The notes beneath the pieces are model-generated. The model was not told where the DNA came from and made no database searches. It saw only the letters and a program-made list of their open reading frames with translations. A DNA stretch of 9,644 nucleotides from Oscillospiraceae bacterium (GTDB lineage: Bacteria; Bacillota; Clostridia; Oscillospirales; Acutalibacteraceae): positions 1-9,644 of the forward strand of contig WREG01000062.1 in assembly GCA_009779455.1 (NCBI GenBank), written 5' to 3'. The translations under genes were made by a program, and so were the position numbers. Numbering within the stretch: position 1 is the stretch's first letter; every line of letters begins with the position of its first letter. This document shows positions 5,498-9,644 of the stretch, piece by piece.

Positions 5498-6694
5498 ATG
5501 GCGATAAAGAAAATTTGGAATAATTATAAATATGAATTAATCATATTCGGGGCGCTGGCCTTAGGGTTATGCGTTGAACACGCTAAAAGCGGGGCAGGGC
5601 GGAAATATGTGTTCAGCCTTTATTTAATGGACTACAGCATAGGCTTTGTAAGCAAGGCGTTCATAGGCTCCATTGTAAGCTTGTTTGTGAATAATTATAC
5701 CGAAAATTTAATTTTAAACATAGCGTGGTGCGCGGTACTGCTTTTATTCGGTTTATTAGCTTTATTATTAGGGCGGCTTATAAAAAAAGCTGAAAAAGAG
5801 GACAAAATAATTATTATATTCTTAGCCGCTTTTTTGTTTTTATGCAAAATATATTTCACGGATATAATTTATGTGCTTTTCGGGTATTACGATATATTTT
5901 GGCTGATTCTAACCTTGCTGTCCGTAGCCGCGCTGCGATATAAAAAACTCAAATGGCTCATCCCCGTTTTTTGCCTGTGCGCGGTTTTTATTAATGAAGG
6001 CTATATCTTTTTAGCGTTCGGCGCCGTCTTTTTATTGCTGCTTTATGAAACGGTTAAAAAACCTTCAAAAAACAATATTCTTTTAACAGCCGTTACATCC
6101 GGTTCGGTTCTTTTATCAACAATATATTTTACTTTTTTTTCCTATAAAATGATTAAGTACACCAGCGTTGATGAACTGTACGAATATGCCCTCGCTAAAT
6201 TGCCGGTTCAGGAAGATCTTTTTTACCGCAATTACGGCAGCTATTATTTCCATCTTTCCGCCACCGATTACGTACCTGACCTGTCCCGCAGTTATTTTTG
6301 GAATGTGTTGAAATATACATATGAAATAAGCACAATAAAAAGCAATATGCTGTTTTTTTTGTTTACGGCATTGCTGTCAATAGTTTTTATATGTTTTTGG
6401 ATATCAATCATTAAGAAGCAAAAAAGAAACATTTCCAAACTGTATTATTTTTCCTGTACTCTTTTTGCGGTGACATTGATCCCGCTGGTATTCCTTACTT
6501 CTGATTCCGGCAGGGTATGTATGCATTTTGTCTTTTCTCAATCTTTGCTGTTGTTTTATTTTTATTATGACAAAAATAAAAGCGTAACCGCAAATTTAAG
6601 CCGATTATGCGGCAATATAATAAAAAACCCGCTGTTGATTATTTTATTGCTTGTTTTAATTTCAGTCATAAATATATTCCAAATAGGCATGTAA
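5498..6694 (+). CDS. Polytopic membrane protein of unknown function (first of pair)
   Basis: A 398-residue, very hydrophobic protein with about ten membrane segments (for example 12-27, 71-94, 103-120, 122-146, 152-184, 193-216, 284-304, 315-334, 341-357, 378-395). A soluble loop of about 65 residues lies at 218-283. Charged or polar marks inside membrane-rich parts include MDYSIGFVSKAFIGS (44-58), GYYD (129-132), NEGY (166-169) and SDSGR (335-339). This scatter of conserved-looking acidic motifs resembles large uncharacterised inner-membrane proteins of GT-C-like shape, but I cannot assign a family. The start is ATG 5498, since the TTG at 5462 is the -35 of a promoter and the next Met (44) would delete the first membrane segment. 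AAGGG lies only two bases upstream. Codon use is AT-rich compared with addA. It is followed after 20 bases by a second membrane gene. Confidence 0.85.
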   Translation: MAIKKIWNNYKYELIIFGALALGLCVEHAKSGAGRKYVFSLYLMDYSIGFVSKAFIGSIVSLFVNNYTENLILNIAWCAVLLLFGLLALLLGRLIKKAEKEDKIIIIFLAAFLFLCKIYFTDIIYVLFGYYDIFWLILTLLSVAALRYKKLKWLIPVFCLCAVFINEGYIFLAFGAVFLLLLYETVKKPSKNNILLTAVTSGSVLLSTIYFTFFSYKMIKYTSVDELYEYALAKLPVQEDLFYRNYGSYYFHLSATDYVPDLSRSYFWNVLKYTYEISTIKSNMLFFLFTALLSIVFICFWISIIKKQKRNISKLYYFSCTLFAVTLIPLVFLTSDSGRVCMHFVFSQSLLLFYFYYDKNKSVTANLSRLCGNIIKNPLLIILLLVLISVINIFQIGM

Positions 6695-6714
6695 ATTAAG
6701 GGAGGGGGGGTTCA

Positions 6715-7740
6715 ATGGATAAGTTTAAAAATTTAATGTTGAATTTAAAATATGAATTTGCATTTTTTTTGTTCTTTTGTATTCAGTTTTTCTTTTTCAA
6801 GCGTTACATAAATTTAAATTTATATTTTATGCCGGTTATTTTTGCCTCTTATTTGCTGGCCTCCTTTTTCGCCGGGAAAATGACAAAAGAGGTTGAAAAA
6901 AGAGAAGGGATCATATCTCTTTTCCTGCGTCTTATCTCGGTTCTGCTTTTATTTTTAATTTACGCCTTGTTTATCATGAAAAACTGTCAAAGCTATAATG
7001 AATGGCTGCCTGCAGCAATTTTAGGGTTGATAATATGCTGTATTTTATCAATTTCCGGGTATGCTGTTTTAACGTTTCCGATTATTATCGTAGGCGCCGC
7101 GCTTTTGCCGTCCTCAATATTCCTTATCATCCCCCCCATTATAGCCCCCTGCGCCGCCCTGAGTTATATAGCCGCAAAAAACAGCGGCTCAGAAGCTTGC
7201 GGGAAAATCGGCAGGATTAAAAACATATCGCTTAAATACAGCGATTATATAATGCCTTTGCTTCTTTGCTTTTTCTTTGCCGCTATAATTTACATAGCTT
7301 TTAAATCAAAAAACCTCATTTTTTATAACCCGCTGTTAACGATAAAACATACGCTGCTGTTTTTGGCGGTAAATTCACCGTTCATAATACCGATAAATTT
7401 CCTTTTGGTGAAAGCGGCAATAAAACACAATAAACTAAAGGCCTGCTGCGGTGTGCTGCTGGCTTTGCCCGTTTTAAATGTTTTACCGCCGCTCCTCTTT
7501 GAAAGCAGCACGATATCGGTGTATTACAACCTTTATATCGCTTTTATAACGCAAGGCGCCGCACTTTTGCTTCTTGTTTATAAAGGAAACGAAATTTTTT
7601 CGGGATATATTGAAAAAAATAAAAAAATTATAAACGGCATATTTGTCTTTTCATCTGCCTGGTTTTACATATTTTTCGTATACCTGTCCAAAACCGGGCT
7701 TTTGGATTCCGTCAGCAAATTTATATTAAAAACATATTAG
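6715..7740 (+). CDS. Polytopic membrane protein of unknown function (second of pair)
   Basis: A 341-residue protein with roughly ten membrane segments in near-continuous succession, short loops and a basic cytoplasmic stretch (GKMTKEVEKREG, about 54-65). I recognise no enzyme or transporter motif. The start at ATG 6715 is fixed by an unusually strong ribosome binding site, gggaggggggg (6700-6710), four bases upstream. It lies 20 bases after the stop of the preceding membrane gene, so the two are almost certainly co-transcribed from the promoter at 5462 and may act in one complex. Like its partner it is clearly AT-rich with long runs of TTT and TTA codons, unlike addA and the right-hand genes. 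Its 3' end faces trmL with only 15 bases between the stops, and no clear terminator is visible. Confidence 0.85.
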   Translation: MDKFKNLMLNLKYEFAFFLFFCIQFFFFKRYINLNLYFMPVIFASYLLASFFAGKMTKEVEKREGIISLFLRLISVLLLFLIYALFIMKNCQSYNEWLPAAILGLIICCILSISGYAVLTFPIIIVGAALLPSSIFLIIPPIIAPCAALSYIAAKNSGSEACGKIGRIKNISLKYSDYIMPLLLCFFFAAIIYIAFKSKNLIFYNPLLTIKHTLLFLAVNSPFIIPINFLLVKAAIKHNKLKACCGVLLALPVLNVLPPLLFESSTISVYYNLYIAFITQGAALLLLVYKGNEIFSGYIEKNKKIINGIFVFSSAWFYIFFVYLSKTGLLDSVSKFILKTY

Positions 7741-7755
7741 ACCTCCCCGGCAAGC

Positions 7756-8235
7756 TTATCTCAGCTTCCCCTGCTTCAACAATCCGGGGAACCCGTGCTG
7801 CCGCAAAACCTCATAAACGGCAACGGCAACGCTGTTGGACAGGTTCAGGCTCCGCGCCCCATCGATCATCGGCAGCCTGACGGTTGTCTCGCAGTTGTCA
7901 TATAAAAGCTTTTCAGGCAGGCCGGCCGTCTCCTTCCCGAACATGAGATACGCGCCGTCGGGATAATCAATTTCCGTATAAACATATTTTGCTTTGGTGG
8001 AAAAAAAGAAAATTTTTCCACCATTGTTTTTTTCAAAAAAATCGTCAAGCGAGCTGTAATAACTTATATCCAGCATATGCCAGTAGTCAAGCCCGGCGCG
8101 TTTCAGCTTCGCGTCGTCAATCTTAAAGCCCATCGGCTCAACAAGATGCAGCCGCGAGCCCGTAGCGGAGCATGTCCTGGCGATATTGCCCGTATTCTGG
8201 GGTATTTCAGGTTCGACTAAGACTATGTTCAGCAT
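7756..8235 (-). CDS. trmL: tRNA (cytidine(34)-2'-O)-methyltransferase TrmL
   Basis: A 159-residue SPOUT-class methyltransferase that 2'-O-methylates the wobble base of certain leucine tRNAs using S-adenosylmethionine. Family signatures are MLNIVLVEPEIPQNTGNIAR at the N-terminus, FGKETAGLP (99-107), and the knot-forming RLPMIDGARSLNLSNSVAVAVYE (120-142), where the cofactor binds. The length is normal for TrmL. The start is the ATG at 8235-8233, where the family normally begins; an ATG at 8268 would add 11 atypical residues. GGAG (8250-8247) sits 11 bases upstream. Five bases ahead of this ATG is the stop of a 22-codon ORF (8241-8309), which may couple their translation. A promoter at 8497-8469 could serve the whole set. 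It is convergent with the membrane-protein pair. The numbering C34 versus U34 cannot be decided from sequence. Confidence 0.95.
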   Translation of the reverse strand: MLNIVLVEPEIPQNTGNIARTCSATGSRLHLVEPMGFKIDDAKLKRAGLDYWHMLDISYYSSLDDFFEKNNGGKIFFFSTKAKYVYTEIDYPDGAYLMFGKETAGLPEKLLYDNCETTVRLPMIDGARSLNLSNSVAVAVYEVLRQHGFPGLLKQGKLR

Positions 8236-8240
8236 GAATT

Positions 8241-8309
8241 TCACAGCTCCATTATATTTTTTAACCATTTAGGGACTAATTTCAGCCAGTTTTTAAACGT
8301 CTTTTTCAA
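8241..8309 (-). CDS. Possible 22-residue basic amphipathic peptide upstream of trmL
   Basis: From a TTG at 8309-8307 to a TGA at 8243-8241 the frame encodes MKKTFKNWLKLVPKWLKNI plus three residues (M, E, L). It has six lysines, two tryptophans and evenly spaced Leu/Ile/Val, which would form a cationic amphipathic helix broken by one proline. A good ribosome binding site, GGGGAAGG (8323-8316), lies six bases upstream of the TTG. The stop is five bases before the trmL start. It may be a leader peptide coupling translation to trmL, an independent small membrane-active peptide, or chance. Lysine and leucine are favoured in AT-rich DNA, so composition alone is weak evidence. No family is recognised. 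Confidence 0.35.
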   Translation of the reverse strand: MKKTFKNWLKLVPKWLKNIMEL

Positions 8310-8340
8310 AATGAACCTTCCCCGCAGCAAGAATGCGCGG

Positions 8341-8359
8341 TATCAAAAGGTTTTTGATA
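8341..8359. repeat. Inverted repeat just after the 23-codon ORF
   Basis: tatcaaaa (8341-8348) and ttttgata (8352-8359) are exact reverse complements around a three-base loop. On the minus strand the hairpin starts directly after the TAA of the ORF at 8360-8431 and is not followed by a T-tract, so it is more likely an RNA structural element than a terminator. A second small hairpin, with ccgc and gcgg as its outer pairs, follows at 8323-8340. Confidence 0.55.
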
Positions 8360-8431
8360 TTATATATTATAATACCCGTCCCAAAAGGGTACCGTCATAA
8401 ATGACGGGGCGGTATTATACCGAAAGTTCAT
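8360..8431 (-). CDS. Possible 23-residue peptide with strong ribosome binding site
   Basis: An ATG at 8431-8429 opens a 23-codon frame ending in TAA at 8362-8360. The peptide begins MNFRYNTAPSFMTVPFWDG and ends in two tyrosines, Asn and Ile, so it is rich in aromatic residues (Phe, Tyr, Trp). A consensus GGAGGT (8443-8438) sits six bases before the ATG, and a consensus promoter (8497-8469) would place the transcript start about 31 bases ahead of it. It has no cysteines, signal peptide or known precursor motif. Much of its coding sequence is also palindromic (8368-8419), so the segment could instead be a structured RNA with an accidental frame. Possible roles are a leader peptide for trmL or an independent small protein. 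I recognise no homologue. Confidence 0.45.
   Translation of the reverse strand: MNFRYNTAPSFMTVPFWDGYYNI
8368..8419 (-). ncRNA. Nested palindromes, possible three-way-junction RNA
   Basis: Outer arms 8368-8376 (tataatacc) and 8411-8419 (ggtattata) are exact reverse complements. Inside them lie a short stem 8380-8382/8387-8389 (ccc/ggg, aaaa loop) and a perfect palindrome 8392-8398/8401-8407 (ccgtcat/atgacgg). The three stems can close together as a three-way junction in a transcript of either strand. No known riboswitch class is recognised. The ribosome binding site at 8438-8443 and the ATG at 8431 lie outside the pairing, so they would stay open. Confidence 0.4.
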
Positions 8432-8437
8432 AATGAT

Positions 8438-8443
8438 ACCTCC
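8438..8443 (-). promoter_or_regulatory. Consensus ribosome binding site GGAGGT
   Basis: GGAGGT on the minus strand lies six bases before the ATG at 8431-8429. It is the best Shine-Dalgarno match on the minus strand of this window and the main reason to consider the 23-codon frame translated. Confidence 0.6.
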
Positions 8444-8444
8444 A

Positions 8445-8494
8445 AAAATTAAAAAATCCGCCGCTGATATTATATATCAACGGCGGCGGTTTTT
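8445..8494 (-). terminator. Terminator of the DUF4838 gene (bidirectional hairpin)
   Basis: ccgccg (8458-8463) pairs with cggcgg (8481-8486), with tgata/tatca (8465-8469/8475-8479) continuing the stem after one mismatch. On the minus strand it is followed by attttttaatttt (8457-8445), 33 bases beyond the DUF4838 stop; on the plus strand it is followed by five Ts. The loop and inner stem contain the -10 of a minus-strand promoter (see 8469-8497). Confidence 0.8.
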
Positions 8495-8497
8495 CAA
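8469..8497 (-). promoter_or_regulatory. Minus-strand promoter overlapping the terminator hairpin
   Basis: TTGAAA (8497-8492) and TATAAT (8474-8469) are separated by exactly 17 bases. Transcription would start near 8462, downstream of most of the hairpin, and give an RNA carrying the GGAGGT site, both small ORFs and trmL. The hexamer match is strong, but the overlap with a GC-rich hairpin means function is not certain. Confidence 0.55.
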
Positions 8498-8526
8498 GAT
8501 GAAAATCAATTTAATTGAAATCACCG

Positions 8527-9644
8527 TCACGGCGCGGCGTGTTCCGCCCTGTACGCCGCCAGATCCAGCGGGACCACTTTGCCCATGTCGATAAAGTCTA
8601 TCCACGCGCCCATCCCGGCCCAGTCGAAGGGGCGGTGGAGCCAGATATATGTGTCATACGGCTCCACTATGGGCATACCGCCCATCGCGTCTATGCCGGA
8701 CATGACAATATCGTGGAAAAGCTCTTTGCTGTTCTTCAGCCTGAAGGGGTTGCACAGCGAGAAATCGCCTTGCATCATATTGGCTTCGTAGCAGCGAAGG
8801 GCTATGCGCGTGAGCTTAACATTCGCCAAAGCGGCGGGGTCATCCGCGACGTTTTCTTCCGCTCTGTCAAAAAGCTTTTTCAAATTCCGTAATTCGACGG
8901 GGGTGAAGTAAATCCACTGCTCCGGGCGGCCGAACGCGCTCTGGTGGATGGTGTCAATGCCCTTCCTCGTACTCGCGTCCAAAAATTCCTTGATCTGCGG
9001 GGCGGCCGCGCCGTAATAGGCTTCCATAAATTCATTTATGATATGTTCGGCATTCAAATAAGGATTCCAAAGGAGCTTTGCAAGCAGATAAACGCGCAGT
9101 TCCGCGAATTCACCGTTTTTGCCGCCTTTCCCTTCGTTATAGCCCTGCTGGAAAGTCCCTCTGACGCTGTTTTCGGTGTAAAACTGGAAGTTGTCGGCGA
9201 ATGTCTGCATATTCGGGAAAATAGCGGGATAGAAATTGAAATTGGTGGTGTAGTCCCAAATATACAGCTTCGCGCCTTCCGTCGCGCACAGCTTTCCCCA
9301 CTCGATTACGTTCCGTCCGAAGGGGGAAGGCCGTTCCTCAAAGCGATTGAATATGTTGTCCTCCAACAGTCCGCCCCGTCTGCTGCTGCCGCAGGTCTCC
9401 TGGGGGTGGCTGAAGCAGCTGTTGATGGAGCAAAGGCGGATGATGACATTGCCGCGAGGGACAATCACCTCTTCAGCGTCCTTAGGCGCGTCCTCGGAAT
9501 AGAGATAGGCGAAGGTGGCGATACTTATCACCCTGCCGGGCTGGTTCGCGCCTATCCATTCCTCGACAGCTTCGGCCACCTGGTTGATGAACCGGATGTT
9601 CGTGCCGGAGGGGCCGCCGTACTTTTTATCGGAGGCGAGGCAGC
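8527..9644 (-). CDS. DUF4838-containing protein, C-terminal part
   Basis: The last 371 residues of a gene that starts beyond the right edge; the frame is open to base 9644 and stops at TGA (8529-8527). The visible part begins within DKKYGGPSGTNIRFINQVAE and contains the DUF4838 hallmarks: YIWDYTTNFNFYPAIFPNM (about residue 127), FADNFQFYTENSVRGTFQQG, then ELRVYLLAKLLWNP and EFMEAYYGAAAPQIKEFLD. DUF4838 proteins are large, often secreted, resemble alpha-glucuronidase and GH20-type enzymes in their core, and occur in polysaccharide-degrading gut bacteria; their substrate is generally unknown. A GTG at 9579 is internal, not the start, because the conserved domain continues upstream. The N-terminus, any signal peptide and probably the catalytic acid residues lie outside the window. 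A strong terminator follows. Confidence 0.85.
   Translation of the reverse strand, partial: CLASDKKYGGPSGTNIRFINQVAEAVEEWIGANQPGRVISIATFAYLYSEDAPKDAEEVIVPRGNVIIRLCSINSCFSHPQETCGSSRRGGLLEDNIFNRFEERPSPFGRNVIEWGKLCATEGAKLYIWDYTTNFNFYPAIFPNMQTFADNFQFYTENSVRGTFQQGYNEGKGGKNGEFAELRVYLLAKLLWNPYLNAEHIINEFMEAYYGAAAPQIKEFLDASTRKGIDTIHQSAFGRPEQWIYFTPVELRNLKKLFDRAEENVADDPAALANVKLTRIALRCYEANMMQGDFSLCNPFRLKNSKELFHDIVMSGIDAMGGMPIVEPYDTYIWLHRPFDWAGMGAWIDFIDMGKVVPLDLAAYRAEHAAP

Noticed and set aside
7744..7790. Terminator between the second membrane gene and trmL (tccccgg 7744-7750 with ccgggga 7784-7790).
   Set aside because: The loop is over 30 bases, most of the structure lies within trmL coding sequence, and there is no T-tract.
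8236..8268. Longer trmL beginning at the ATG at 8268.
   Set aside because: It adds MVKKYNGAVKF ahead of MLNIVLVEPEIP, where the family normally begins, and has no good ribosome binding site.
8515..8892. A 125-codon plus-strand frame at the right side.
   Set aside because: It is antisense to the DUF4838 coding sequence, which has a clear family match; the plus frame has no recognisable domain.

Overview
The window looks like chromosomal DNA from a low-to-moderate GC Firmicute of the Clostridia type, probably uncultured. The basis is an addB-addA helicase-nuclease pair with the AddB iron-sulfur cysteines, strong purine-rich ribosome binding sites, consensus sigma-A promoters with 17-nt spacers, frequent TTG starts, a DUF4838 carbohydrate-related protein, and arrays of a short repeat built on gagaaccgtccccgtgtgtt. 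No species can be named from the sequence alone.

Left part (1-1952): the 3' end of addB (1-193) should run directly into addA, but about 1.76 kb of foreign-looking DNA separates them. It holds a leftward PIN-domain toxin operon (478-966 plus a 52-codon partner, 318-476) with its own promoter and terminator. It also holds degenerate REP-like repeats, a second non-functional copy of the last 41 addB codons (1138-1260), and a 227-bp module present twice, 303 bp apart, each copy carrying a perfect 28-bp inverted repeat. A consensus promoter at 1891-1919 lies between the repeats and addA, so addA can be transcribed despite the interruption.

Middle (1953-7740): addA is full length, with all helicase motifs and the RecB-type nuclease domain. 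Immediately after it, a consensus promoter drives two AT-rich genes for polytopic membrane proteins of unknown function (5498-6694 and 6715-7740). The promoter sits so close to the first start codon that the transcript would be leaderless.

Right part (7756-9644): trmL, a tRNA 2'-O-methyltransferase gene, lies on the minus strand. Upstream of it is a compact, structured region of about 280 bp with two previously unlisted small ORFs that have good ribosome binding sites (8360-8431 and 8241-8309). A consensus minus-strand promoter there is superimposed on a terminator hairpin. The window closes with the C-terminal part of a DUF4838 protein (8527-9644, running off the right end).

The most interesting items are the toxin cassette and duplicated addB tail inside the addBA operon, and the small-ORF/RNA-structure region upstream of trmL.
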